Shown here in pieces: positions 1 through 8,482 of a stretch of DNA of 64,000 nucleotides. The DNA comes from Marinomonas mediterranea MMB-1 (GTDB lineage Bacteria; Pseudomonadota; Gammaproteobacteria; Pseudomonadales; Marinomonadaceae), in contig NC_015276.1 of the NCBI RefSeq assembly GCF_000192865.1, forward strand, positions 2,666,001 through 2,730,000. Direction: 5' to 3'. Both the position numbers and the translations under genes were made by a program. Below the pieces are notes generated by a model. It saw only the letters and a program-made list of their open reading frames with translations, did not search any database and was not told the DNA's origin. Within the stretch, counting starts at the first letter, position 1; every line of letters begins with the position of its first letter.

Positions 1-1
1 C

Positions 2-199
2 GTCGTGGAAGGTGTCGAGACAGAAGAACAGCGCCAAATACTACAAAGCCTTGAATGTGATATCTTCCAAGGTTACCACTTTTCCAAACCGCTCAAAGTA
101 CATGACCTCAAAACATTCATTCAGTCACCGACTGTTATTGTGTCTCCTACTCCACCGGGTATTTCTCCACCGGATACGTCTCCACCACACAATGAATAA
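2..199 (+). CDS. EAL-domain cyclic-di-GMP phosphodiesterase, C-terminal fragment
   Basis: The reading frame is open from the window edge, so only the last ~65 residues are present. The stretch EGVET followed by QRQILQSLECDIFQGYHFSKPL-type sequence is the classic C-terminal end of EAL domains (the EGVE motif and the CD..QGY.FSKP motif). EAL domains hydrolyse cyclic di-GMP to pGpG in the cytoplasm. The domain is followed by a short proline- and serine-rich tail (about residues 42-65) that is not part of the fold. Sensor domains and the true start lie upstream of the window. Whether the rest of the active site is intact cannot be seen. Confidence 0.85.
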   Translation, partial: VVEGVETEEQRQILQSLECDIFQGYHFSKPLKVHDLKTFIQSPTVIVSPTPPGISPPDTSPPHNE

Positions 200-303
200 A
201 CATTTTCAGTGGCAGCGCTAGTTAGACGTGTTACATCACCTTAAATAGCAGCCATGTTAATTCTCTAGGCTCCCGACTCACATCTTGTGGGCCGAGAGAC
301 TCG

Positions 304-576
304 CTAGGGAAGGTATGAACAAGTCCTCTGGCTTCAGCGTGTGGATAACGCTTCTTTATTCGAGGCAAGTTTCGCCGTCCAATATTGAGCATATTGGCAA
401 GAAAGTTAACAAAGAATTAAAGAGAGTTTAGCCCTCGCCCTTTGGGTCTTTCAGAGAAACAGCCTATCTTCGTTAAGAGTGATTGAAAGGTATTAACATT
501 CCTGCTCACTCTCGCCTTAATAAGCTGTTTCTCTGATAAGACTGAAGCTCATAAGACTTATTAGTACCTTCCCTAG
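304..576 (-). repeat. MITE-like repeat element, copy 1 (full length)
   Basis: A 273-bp non-coding element bounded by perfect 12-bp inverted ends CTAGGGAAGGTA (304-315) and its complement (565-576). The terminal similarity extends imperfectly about 35 bp inward to a GCTTCAG motif. Inside, TCAGAGAAACAGC (451-463) pairs with its complement at 524-536, giving a long hairpin. Copies 2 (3941-4139) and 3 (19599-19758) match different parts of it. CTAG at both tips could be a 4-bp target duplication. No transposase is present, so it would be a non-autonomous element. Confidence 0.8.
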
Positions 577-756
577 GGACACAAACTCAGAAAACGTTAT
601 TTAAAGAAAAGCCAATCGTTGATTTAGATCCGCTTTCTAATCAGATCAGTCGATATAATTAGCCTAAATTCAGGCGTAACAAGGGAGGTAAACAACGTTA
701 CTAAATCCAGTCAACCTAACAAAGAACGTTGTGACGCTTATAGGGAGAACCCATCC
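577..756. other. Intergenic stretch, no feature recognised apart from a ribosome binding site
   Basis: Between repeat copy 1 and the interrupted membrane-protein gene no gene is seen. A purine-rich GGGAG at 743-747 lies 9 nt before the ATG at 757 and is a good ribosome binding site for it. Confidence 0.5.
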
Positions 757-1383
757 ATGAAACATAAACACCATCATATCAATAACGCCAATATTGACTG
801 AGACTGTAGCGGACCATTTAGCTTCACATCAGGCAGTGGAGCAACCAAAGCTGAAAGTCGACTTGCCAACTATGCTGCTTTCATTGCGCCTTTTCTCTTA
901 TATTTTCTTTACTGGCGACATCTAGAGTGGAATACAACGCAACTGGTTGTTGCTGGTATCTTGGCACTGGATATGGTTGGTGGTGTGCTTACAAATTCGT
1001 TGGGGTCCATGAAGCGACTCTTACATACCTCTCAAACGACTGATCTTTCTTGGCTTCAGAGACTCGTCAAAAACCGTTTTCTGTTTCCTGCTCTCCATTT
1101 TCAATTGTTCGCCATTCCGTTGGTTTTAGATGTCACATGGTCCTACGCGATATTCTGGTATCTGTTTATGATGCTCTCCATCTTTCTAATTCATATGCTT
1201 CCCTTATATTTGCACCGCCCTATCGCCTTGCTGATCGTTATCATTGCTATCGTTATGGGACCGACACTGTTTTCAGTGCCGACAGGGTTAGAATGGTTAT
1301 CGTCGATCTTTATCATAAAGCTCGTTCTCTCACATTGTGTTCGAGAAGAGCCCTACCGACCTGATGATCAAAAAAATAACTAA
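757..1383 (+). pseudogene. Membrane protein gene interrupted by an in-frame TGA
   Basis: An ATG at 757 with a well-placed GGGAG opens a frame that meets TGA at 799-801 after 14 codons. The same frame then stays open to the stop at 1381-1383. The downstream part reads as a small polytopic membrane protein, with hydrophobic segments around ANYAAFIAPFLLYFLYW, WNTTQLVVAGILAL, FAIPLVLDVTWSYAIFWYLF and LIVIIAIVMGPTLF. I do not recognise the family. A shorter protein could start at TTG 961, but this would lose the first membrane segment, so a nonsense mutation is the simpler reading. Read-through or recoding is not excluded. Confidence 0.55.
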
Positions 1384-1510
1384 GGGAAAGGGCCACACAA
1401 AGGAAATAAGCGAAAAGCAAACACAATTGGCAAAAATTAAAACACGTGAAAAACACCAACCGAATGAGCCCCGTCAATACAGACCGACACTCAGTTGGCT
1501 TCCTTACAAC

Positions 1511-3385
1511 CTATGTTACTTCTTGATCGATCCAAACTTCTAAGTAGGCACTCTGATCCGTTTCCGTATTCATAGCCATGAGGTTTTTCCCTAATCGATC
1601 CTGAAGCGGGAACCCATAACCTGCAGTGAGTGTCGCGATACTGCCAGCATAACTGTTATAAAAATCGGAATCACTTTGGACACCTCCAAAATACATTCCT
1701 GTACCACCTGGAGTCGACCCAGACACCACATTCGTCCCATCGGGCATGACACCGCCCCACCACTCAGTACTGCATAGCGTATTGATAGGTGCACCATTAA
1801 ATAACTCAGAAGAGCCAATGTACCCAAAGTTCAACCCTGAGAACAAATCACCAACTACTTGACCGTAAACATCGTTGGTTATGCCTGCCGTTTTCGCGCC
1901 ACCATTAAGCGTATAGGGCGCATTACAGCCGTAGATCCCTGTCGCCGCATTTAAGTCGGCATAATCTAAAACGATATTACCAGTGCTCGGCCCAACCCCC
2001 AGCCCTTGTTGAACAGCTGGAACGCCCGCCGCACAGCCATTGCCAGAATCGGTGCTCGGCACAAGCGTCACGCTCCCAGAAATAGCCTTAGTCGTTTTAT
2101 CTTGCTTGATGCTAAAGGTAGCCGTGTAGTCATAACTCTGCGCTTGCGTTTCTGGGTTACCTGACGGTTGATCTCCTGTACCAACATAGGTTCCCGCTAT
2201 TCGAGCGCTTGTGCCATTCAGCGCAAGCAGATACTTAGAGAAGTCGTGATAGCACACGGTTTGAGAAAGCTGAGGACTGATCACACGTGCAAAATTGGCA
2301 CTTGGCAATTGGTCGTTCGCATTCGGCAATACAGACGCATTTGCTGATGACGCCGAATTTCCTGTTGCCGCTGCCAATCTTGAACTCGACACACTCAACT
2401 GATTCGGGTTACTTGCGTTAGGCGCGTTCTTAGCCTTCAATGAAAGCGAGATCGACGTAAAATCAATGTAGGACAAATCGATATTCAACTGCCCGTTTTT
2501 AATAGTAGGTTCGTAGTATTGGTAACGAACATCGTAATTTGCATCGAGTGGGTTTGACGCACTCGGAGTATACTCGGTACTTAACCCTTGCAGCCCTTGA
2601 GACCCAAAGTTTACATACACTCGACCCGAAAATTCTCTTACCGCAACAGCAGGTACACCAGTCGGCGCCCCCGACACAATGGCTTTGGTACTCACTAAAC
2701 TCGACAATGGGTAAGCGGTGTTTGCGGACAATGACACCTTATCGCCAGTTGAATCATAATAGAATCCGTCAAGGCTTTTATCGGTAATAAACTGGATATA
2801 AGTTGAGTCTGTATCCAGTGCTTTGAATACCATGGGCACCGGAGCAGCATCTGCTGCACTGTACGTAAACGTCGCTGTTTTTGTTGATGGCTGACCCTGA
2901 ACAATGGCCTGTACTTGCACCGATTCGTCCTTAGGAGCGCCCGCATTGGTCACCGTTACCTCGGTATCGCTAATTACATTGACGTTTGAGGCACCCAATA
3001 CACCGAAATTGACGGCGAGCGCTCCGCTTAGATATTTCCCTTTCAATGTCACCGTCTCGCCGCCTTGCAGTGACCCTGAGCTTGGAACCACCGACAAAAC
3101 TTGTGGCAACTCATAGGTAAACTGATCGCTAAACGCATGGTGCTTTCCAGATGTATCAATTAACGTAACATCCACACTACCCGCTGTGCCGGTATTCGGA
3201 GCAATGACGACAATAGCTGAGTCCGTCGGTGACCCAACCATTGTCGCTCCCGCTTCGTCAAAATTAACCGCATTAATATTTGATAGGTTTGTTCCCGTTA
3301 TTGTGACCCTGACACCGCCTACTAACCCAGAAAATTTCGGATTAAGGGAGTTTATCGTCGGAGCTGTATTATTGTTACTCATCAT
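1511..3385 (-). CDS. IPT/TIG-domain protein with a GH64-like beta-1,3-glucanase region
   Basis: A 624-residue protein. Residues ~8-90 and ~92-175 are two IPT/TIG immunoglobulin-like domains (PTINSLNPKFSGLVGGVRVTITG; PQVLSVVPSSGSLQGGETVTL). Residues ~185-600 resemble the thaumatin-like fold of GH64 beta-1,3-glucanases, notably GRVYVNFGS, the NPLDANYDVRYQYYEPT stretch and LSYIDFTSISLSL. GH64 enzymes cleave laminarin-type beta-1,3-glucan, a storage polymer of marine algae. No N-terminal signal peptide is visible (it begins MMSNNNTAPTINSLNP), so its location and export route are unclear. The IPT assignment is firm. The glycosidase activity is inferred, and the catalytic acids could not be assigned by eye. 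Confidence 0.65.
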   Translation of the reverse strand: MMSNNNTAPTINSLNPKFSGLVGGVRVTITGTNLSNINAVNFDEAGATMVGSPTDSAIVVIAPNTGTAGSVDVTLIDTSGKHHAFSDQFTYELPQVLSVVPSSGSLQGGETVTLKGKYLSGALAVNFGVLGASNVNVISDTEVTVTNAGAPKDESVQVQAIVQGQPSTKTATFTYSAADAAPVPMVFKALDTDSTYIQFITDKSLDGFYYDSTGDKVSLSANTAYPLSSLVSTKAIVSGAPTGVPAVAVREFSGRVYVNFGSQGLQGLSTEYTPSASNPLDANYDVRYQYYEPTIKNGQLNIDLSYIDFTSISLSLKAKNAPNASNPNQLSVSSSRLAAATGNSASSANASVLPNANDQLPSANFARVISPQLSQTVCYHDFSKYLLALNGTSARIAGTYVGTGDQPSGNPETQAQSYDYTATFSIKQDKTTKAISGSVTLVPSTDSGNGCAAGVPAVQQGLGVGPSTGNIVLDYADLNAATGIYGCNAPYTLNGGAKTAGITNDVYGQVVGDLFSGLNFGYIGSSELFNGAPINTLCSTEWWGGVMPDGTNVVSGSTPGGTGMYFGGVQSDSDFYNSYAGSIATLTAGYGFPLQDRLGKNLMAMNTETDQSAYLEVWIDQEVT

Positions 3386-3551
3386 GCGTCCTCATCAATC
3401 GTTGTATTGCTGACTCTCTCTGAAAAGTCCTTTTATTTATGATCCGTTAATGAACCATATCGGCGAGATTGAGCAAACTCGATTACACGGTGTTACACGA
3501 ACAATGAAAGGGGTCGTCTAAAAAAGAAACGCATGAACCTTTTCTAGCTAT

Positions 3552-3911
3552 CTATGCATAGGTATTCACCTTTGTGCCCACGGTTGCATCAGGATCATTA
3601 TCCTCTGAAGACTCACTCGACGAGTCTGACTCTTCAGACTTATCAGACGTTGAAGACGATTCGTTCGCTTTATCCGATTGTTGAGATTTGAGGTTAGCAA
3701 TTTGCGCCTGAAGCATCGTAATCTGTTGTTGAATCAGATCTGCTTGCTCTTGATCTTCGTCAGACACTTCTGTCTGCTCATAAATGGTGGAAAGCTCCTG
3801 CTGAAGCGCCTCAACTTTCGACTCTAATTGCTCTATCTTAGATTGCGTGTTCGATGATGAATTAGAAGATTGGATTTTGATCGAACTAAGATCCATTGAA
3901 ATACTGCTCAT
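3552..3911 (-). CDS. FlxA-like coiled-coil protein
   Basis: A small 119-residue protein. Residues ~22-80 form a heptad-rich coiled coil of the FlxA-like type (SKIEQLESKVEALQQELSTI, then ADLIQQQITMLQAQIANLKSQ). A low-complexity acidic Ser/Glu/Asp tail follows (~83-112). In Escherichia coli flxA belongs to the flagellar regulon, but its function is poorly known. It lies downstream of repeat copy 2, which starts 30 bp before its start codon and could carry or block its promoter. It is followed on the same strand by the IPT/GH64-like gene after 166 nt. The family match is moderate; role unknown. Confidence 0.6.
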   Translation of the reverse strand: MSSISMDLSSIKIQSSNSSSNTQSKIEQLESKVEALQQELSTIYEQTEVSDEDQEQADLIQQQITMLQAQIANLKSQQSDKANESSSTSDKSEESDSSSESSEDNDPDATVGTKVNTYA

Positions 3912-3940
3912 TTTGGTGCTCCTACCTATTCGTTATGTAT

Positions 3941-4139
3941 CTAGGGAAGGTACGAATAAGCCTTATGAGCTTCAGTCTTATCAGAGAAACAGCTTATTGA
4001 GACGAGAGTGAGCAGGAAGGTTAATACCTTTCAATCACTCTTAACGAAGATAGGCTGTTTCTCTGAAAGATCCAAAGGGCGTGCTGTACGCCGAGTTAAA
4101 TTCACGCTGAAGCCAGTGGACTTGTTCACACCTTCCCTA
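3941..4139 (+). repeat. MITE-like repeat element, copy 2 (internally deleted)
   Basis: A ~199-bp element in the orientation opposite to copy 1. The left end CTAGGGAAGGTACGAATAAG and right end GTTCACACCTTCCCTA are the inverted termini. The internal hairpin arms TCAGAGAAACAGC (3981-3993) and GCTGTTTCTCTGA (4054-4066) are conserved exactly. The middle ~80 bp present in copies 1 and 3 (from GGGCTAAA to TTATCCACACGC) is missing. Copies 1 and 2 thus flank 577-3940 as inverted repeats. Confidence 0.8.
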
Positions 4140-4140
4140 A

Positions 4141-4425
4141 GTTATCGAAGCAACAATTAACCTCTTTAGCACCCTTTCAAAACCCTTACACTTAGCTGAC
4201 AGAAGGTTTGTTTAGAGTGAGCCCTCGCATTAGAAACGACACGAGCCACTTGAATACCGGTATAAAAATTAGTCATATAATGTCACTTCCCATCCAACTA
4301 TCTAAACCAACAGCACTTGTAAACCTTTCGGGTACAACAAGTATTGATAGACAACTTTAGCGCAGGGCGCGATTTCCCCTCCATCAACACGCCCTACACA
4401 AACCGTCATTCCCATTACACCTAGC
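4141..4425. other. Intergenic stretch without recognised features
   Basis: This lies between repeat copy 2 and the end of the soxG/mgdD-like gene. No convincing gene, RNA or terminator hairpin with a T-run was found. Confidence 0.4.
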
Positions 4426-5079
4426 CTAAAACTCCTGAGCAGAGTCACTCATGGCATTCCAAAGGTAGTCTGAGCTTGCGATGTCCGATAAAAGATAAAA
4501 ACACTCGCTGCCTTTAACCACGATCGCATTGACGCGGGCGACGGAGGTTTGGGCAATACTTCCTACGGGGAAGGGTTTATCTCTCAAATCAACACCACAA
4601 ACTTTCGAAAACAATGTGGCAAGCGTCTCTTGTTGACGACGACTTTGACTGCCGTTTTTGTTTTCGTAAAAGCAAAACTGAGCATGACTGTGCTGACAAA
4701 AAAGTCGATAGACATTAGGAGCGTCGTTCGCAGCGGCGTCCAATTCGGACATTCGTTTATTTGCCGTGGAAACAGGAGCCTGTTTAGTATCGCTATTAGG
4801 ATTAGGCTCGATATCTATCAACCAGACCTCGGTGGCACTTAAGCGTAATACCGCCATGCCGTTTTCGAATACGGATTGATTCGGTTTGCTTGGCACCGTG
4901 ATACCTTGCGCTTCTAAAAAAGAGCGCGCGCCTTTTCCACGAAACCCAATTCGGTCTTTTACGGATTGGTTTTCTATTCTCACGCTACTTTTCGGCGAGG
5001 TATAACTCGTTTGAGAAGCGATACTGCGACGTAAATGCGCCGCCGCACTCAGGCTAGATTCTGTCTTAAGCATTGTCAT
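4426..5079 (-). CDS. soxG: Sarcosine oxidase gamma-type subunit (SoxG/MgdD-like)
   Basis: The last gene of the purU-folD-soxBDAG operon, starting 3 nt after the alpha-type gene ends. The 217-residue protein has the YgfZ/GcvT-like gamma-subunit features: VKDRIGFRGKGARSFLEAQG near residue 40, AVLRLSATEVWLID, and the C-terminal SVARVNAIVVKGSECFYLLSDIASSDYLWNAM. In heterotetrameric sarcosine oxidases this subunit completes the folate-binding side of the complex. The homologous MgdD belongs to N-methylglutamate dehydrogenase. The gmaS-mgsABC genes elsewhere in the window make the second role plausible. Confidence 0.85.
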   Translation of the reverse strand: MTMLKTESSLSAAAHLRRSIASQTSYTSPKSSVRIENQSVKDRIGFRGKGARSFLEAQGITVPSKPNQSVFENGMAVLRLSATEVWLIDIEPNPNSDTKQAPVSTANKRMSELDAAANDAPNVYRLFCQHSHAQFCFYENKNGSQSRRQQETLATLFSKVCGVDLRDKPFPVGSIAQTSVARVNAIVVKGSECFYLLSDIASSDYLWNAMSDSAQEF

Positions 5080-5082
5080 CGT

Positions 5083-8019
5083 TTACACCTCCTGACGTTC
5101 GTTATTGGCATCGTAAAATGGCAGCGCTACGACTTCAGCCATGACGATTTCACCGTGATCAACGCGAATCGAAAATTTAGTACCCACCTCTTGCTGATCA
5201 ACCCCTACAAACGCCATGCCTATGTTGGCGCCTATTGTGCTGGAGTATTCACTCGACGTAACATTACCGGTGATAGCACAATTCGCGTCAGAAGCATTTT
5301 CAAGTACGATGTGCCCTTCTTTCGGTTTGGATGCGGTTGCCGGCAATGTAAAACCGACAAGCTTGCGAGTTTGCGTTCTCGCCATGACGATATCGACAGA
5401 CTTGCACCCGACAAAGAACGGTTTTTTACGACTGATCGCCCAGTCGAGCGAAAGCTCGCCAGGGTGAGACATACCATCGGTGTCTTGGCTGACAATGATG
5501 TGCCCTTTTTCCAAACGCAGTAAGCGCTGAGTTTCAACACCAAATGGACGAATATCAAACTCTTCGCCCGCCAAGAGTAGTAAATCCCACATAAACTCAC
5601 CAAACAAGGTAGGCATGTGTATTTCATAGCCTAACTCGCCAACAAATCCGACTCGCATTAAGCGCACTGGAACGCCTTCGATGCTGCCTTCGCGATACGC
5701 TAGGTATGGAAACGCATCATTACTAAAGTCGACGTCGTTACAGACTTTTTCCATGACCTTACGCGCAAGTGGGCCAGCAACGTTCACGGCACTGTAGGCC
5801 GACGTCACGTTCGCTATGTCCACGTCTAAACGCCATTGCGCATTCCACTTGGTCATTTCACGGAAAACGGCATCTACGCCACTGGTTGTCGCGGTGACAT
5901 AAAAATGATCGTCGGCGATGCGACAAGAAACACCATCATCGATGACCACGCCTTGCTCGTTCGTAAGCACAGCATAACGTGTTTTACCAACAGGCTGTTT
6001 TAAGAACGCGAAGGTATACATGCGGTTTATAAACTCGGCCGCGTCTGCGCCACGAATCTCTAGACCACCTAAGGTACTCACGTCTATGATGCCAACACAT
6101 TGGCGAACATGTTGAGATTCTGTTTGAATAATCTCGTCTCGGTTCGCTGGGTCACCGTAAAAAGCAGGACGACGCCAAATACCTGCAGGGATCATATGCG
6201 CCCCCAGATCGAGGTGTCGTTGATGCATCGGCGTTCGTTTTTGAGGACTAAAAATACGCCCTGCAATGTGCGCCAGCTTTTCCGGTACAAAGGGCGGACG
6301 CGCTGTGGTCACGCCGGTTTCCGTTACGGTTCGGTCAGTGGCATCTGCCACCAATCGAGCGGTAGGTAGTGCCGAATGACGACCTTGTGACGGCCCCATT
6401 CCAACGGTTGAGAAGCGCTTGACCAGCTGAACATCACGATAGCCAAGTTTCGTCGCATTAATAATGTCTTTGGCTTGAAGGTCTTCATCAAAGTCGACGA
6501 AATCTTTGCCTTTCGGGTGTTTGAAAATAGGCCAATCGAAGTTGATTTTCTTTTCACAGAGAACAGACTGAGGTTCAGGCAGATTGTGGCCCAAGGCGAT
6601 GAGCGCATTCGTCGCGACTCGTTCGCCGTCTTCTATCACACGATCTAACTGATGCACACCATTCACAGAACCCGCAATATGCAGCCCGCTCACTAAGTTG
6701 GATATTGAGAACTGGGCACTCGTGTCGTTGTAACTTAACGCCGCGCCAGCCTGACAAAGAAGTTGATACACCGGCATGTACCCAGCCGACATGCACAGCA
6801 TGTCACAAGGAATCGTAATGCCGCTGTCCGCCACCACACCTTTACGAACAATATTATGTACCCGAACAGCAGAAAGGCGTTTTTTGTCAGTCGAAGGCAT
6901 CGCTTCAAATACTGTCGCGCCCAACATGATATTGATACCGTTGGCTTCCACCGCTTGTGCCAAAGACGACTCTGCGCCATCCGCTCTCATGTCCACAATG
7001 AGTGGCACTTCAACACCATACTGCTTTAACTCCAATGCACACAAATAGCCGTCGTCATTACCGGTGAGAATGATGGCTTTTTCAGCTGGTTTAACCGCAT
7101 ATTGATTGATGAGGCGCATTGCTGCGCTCGACATAACAACGCCTGGTACGTCGTTATTACGAAAGACAACATGCTGCTCGAACGCACCGGATGCGACAAT
7201 GCATTGCTTCGCTCGCACTTTGTACATTCTTGTACCCTGTATCACAGGGAGATAGTTATCCGTGAACCAGCCATTGCAAGTCGCATTCCTTAAAATTTGA
7301 ATATTATCGTGCTGTTCAACCCGAGCGACTAAAGAGTCACGTAAGCTGCGGCTTTCTTTTCCGTCGATATCAAAGCGGTGGTAGGTTAGCGCTCCGCCTA
7401 ATTCAGGCTGCTCATCCACCAGCAACACACTTGCTCCTGCATCAGCTGCTTTTAATGCGGCAGCCATACCCGCGGGGCCAGCCCCGATGACCGCGATATC
7501 GTGAAACAGATACGCTTTGTCGTAATATTGATCAGTGTCTTTATGAATCGGATCAAAAGATAAGTCAGCATACCCAAGACCCGCCTTTTTGCGAATAAAG
7601 GGTTCCCATTTATCCCATGCACCCTTGGGTTTGTAGAAGGATCGGTAATAAAATCCGACTGGCATAAAACGCCCAGCCAACCCAAGTTTTGCGTCTTTAT
7701 CACTTTCTAGAGAGCCATTGTAGTTTTGGCCCTGCGCCTTAAGATCGCTCGACAAGGTCATTCTGTCGGCTAATACATTTGGCTCACTTGGCAACTGTAC
7801 TAGCGTGTTTGCATCTTGTCCTGCCATCGTCAAAGGCCCACGAGGACGATGGTATTTAAAAGATCGAGACATAAGCCATTGACCATTTGCAATCAATGCA
7901 CTCGCAATAGTGTCGCCTTCGACGCCTTGATAAGAAACGCCTTCAAATTCAAATTGAACGCTTTTTTCGCGGTTAATAAATAACCCTGTAGGTTCGGATA
8001 AACGATCATGAGTCGCCAT
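5083..8019 (-). CDS. soxA: Sarcosine oxidase alpha-type subunit (SoxA/MgdC-like)
   Basis: A 978-residue protein, the usual length for heterotetrameric sarcosine oxidase alpha. An N-terminal ferredoxin-fold region (residues ~18-80, with FKYHRPRG) lacks iron-sulfur cysteines, as is normal here. A dinucleotide-binding domain has GAGPAG at 179-184. The C-terminal third (~600-978) is an aminomethyltransferase (GcvT)-like domain that binds tetrahydrofolate and passes the released methyl carbon to it as methylene-THF (GVETQRLLRLEKGHI, then GMSHPGELSLDWAI). The start overlaps the delta-type stop (TAATG). Substrate could be sarcosine or, by context, N-methylglutamate. Confidence 0.9.
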   Translation of the reverse strand: MATHDRLSEPTGLFINREKSVQFEFEGVSYQGVEGDTIASALIANGQWLMSRSFKYHRPRGPLTMAGQDANTLVQLPSEPNVLADRMTLSSDLKAQGQNYNGSLESDKDAKLGLAGRFMPVGFYYRSFYKPKGAWDKWEPFIRKKAGLGYADLSFDPIHKDTDQYYDKAYLFHDIAVIGAGPAGMAAALKAADAGASVLLVDEQPELGGALTYHRFDIDGKESRSLRDSLVARVEQHDNIQILRNATCNGWFTDNYLPVIQGTRMYKVRAKQCIVASGAFEQHVVFRNNDVPGVVMSSAAMRLINQYAVKPAEKAIILTGNDDGYLCALELKQYGVEVPLIVDMRADGAESSLAQAVEANGINIMLGATVFEAMPSTDKKRLSAVRVHNIVRKGVVADSGITIPCDMLCMSAGYMPVYQLLCQAGAALSYNDTSAQFSISNLVSGLHIAGSVNGVHQLDRVIEDGERVATNALIALGHNLPEPQSVLCEKKINFDWPIFKHPKGKDFVDFDEDLQAKDIINATKLGYRDVQLVKRFSTVGMGPSQGRHSALPTARLVADATDRTVTETGVTTARPPFVPEKLAHIAGRIFSPQKRTPMHQRHLDLGAHMIPAGIWRRPAFYGDPANRDEIIQTESQHVRQCVGIIDVSTLGGLEIRGADAAEFINRMYTFAFLKQPVGKTRYAVLTNEQGVVIDDGVSCRIADDHFYVTATTSGVDAVFREMTKWNAQWRLDVDIANVTSAYSAVNVAGPLARKVMEKVCNDVDFSNDAFPYLAYREGSIEGVPVRLMRVGFVGELGYEIHMPTLFGEFMWDLLLLAGEEFDIRPFGVETQRLLRLEKGHIIVSQDTDGMSHPGELSLDWAISRKKPFFVGCKSVDIVMARTQTRKLVGFTLPATASKPKEGHIVLENASDANCAITGNVTSSEYSSTIGANIGMAFVGVDQQEVGTKFSIRVDHGEIVMAEVVALPFYDANNERQEV

Positions 8020-8339
8020 TACACGCCCTCCCCTTTTGGTGTCGCTTGGTTTTCAACAACGGAAGAGAATTCAACTCTTTCACTAAAAAGCTCGGACGAA
8101 TCATAGGTATTGATAATGTCATCGGACGCCGTATGACGCTCAGCAATGAACCAATAACCTGAAGGTGAGTGATACCACCACTCTTTTACGATTCGAACGT
8201 TATTGTCTGAATAGAAAACGTAATCGGCCCATTCTTCATTACTGCATGTCGCAGGGTTCGGCATCGCGCGCACTTCGCCGCCATAGACAAATTCACTGAT
8301 GTTACGTGGCCCGTTAAGCGGACAATTCATTAGTTTCAT
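8019..8339 (-). CDS. soxD: Sarcosine oxidase delta-type subunit (SoxD/MgdB-like)
   Basis: A 106-residue delta subunit. A longer frame exists upstream, but the ATG at 8339 has a GGAG 9 nt before it and begins the conserved sequence MKLMNCPLNGPRN. Typical SoxD proteins carry a CPxCG zinc knuckle. Here the second cysteine position is occupied by another residue (C6 P L N G), leaving only C6 and C32 in the N-terminal part. The remaining EEWADYVF, EWWYH, GYWFIAERHT and TYD motifs are typical of the family. The altered knuckle may mark the MgdB-like branch, which is an inference. It overlaps the alpha-type start by one base. Confidence 0.85.
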   Translation of the reverse strand: MKLMNCPLNGPRNISEFVYGGEVRAMPNPATCSNEEWADYVFYSDNNVRIVKEWWYHSPSGYWFIAERHTASDDIINTYDSSELFSERVEFSSVVENQATPKGEGV

Positions 8340-8482
8340 TAAGGCTAACTCCCTTAAAATGTTGAACCACTGATGGATGCCAGCTTCTCTTTGTTGCATC
8401 CATTCACGGGATATCAAATTCTGCTTTACTAAGCGCTGTGTAACCAACGCGGCTTATCTCTAATGCTAAATAACGGAGCTCG

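Noticed and set aside
799..801. Selenocysteine codon at the in-frame TGA
   Set aside because: No convincing bacterial selenocysteine hairpin follows the TGA, and a one-base nonsense change explains it more simply. Kept as an interrupted gene.
5035..7293. Long plus-strand frames opposite soxA and soxG
   Set aside because: They are shadows of strongly supported minus-strand genes with conserved motifs and operon spacing.
8340..8447. N-terminal extension of the delta-type subunit to 142 residues
   Set aside because: The extension has no family similarity and the internal ATG at 8339 has a well-placed GGAG.
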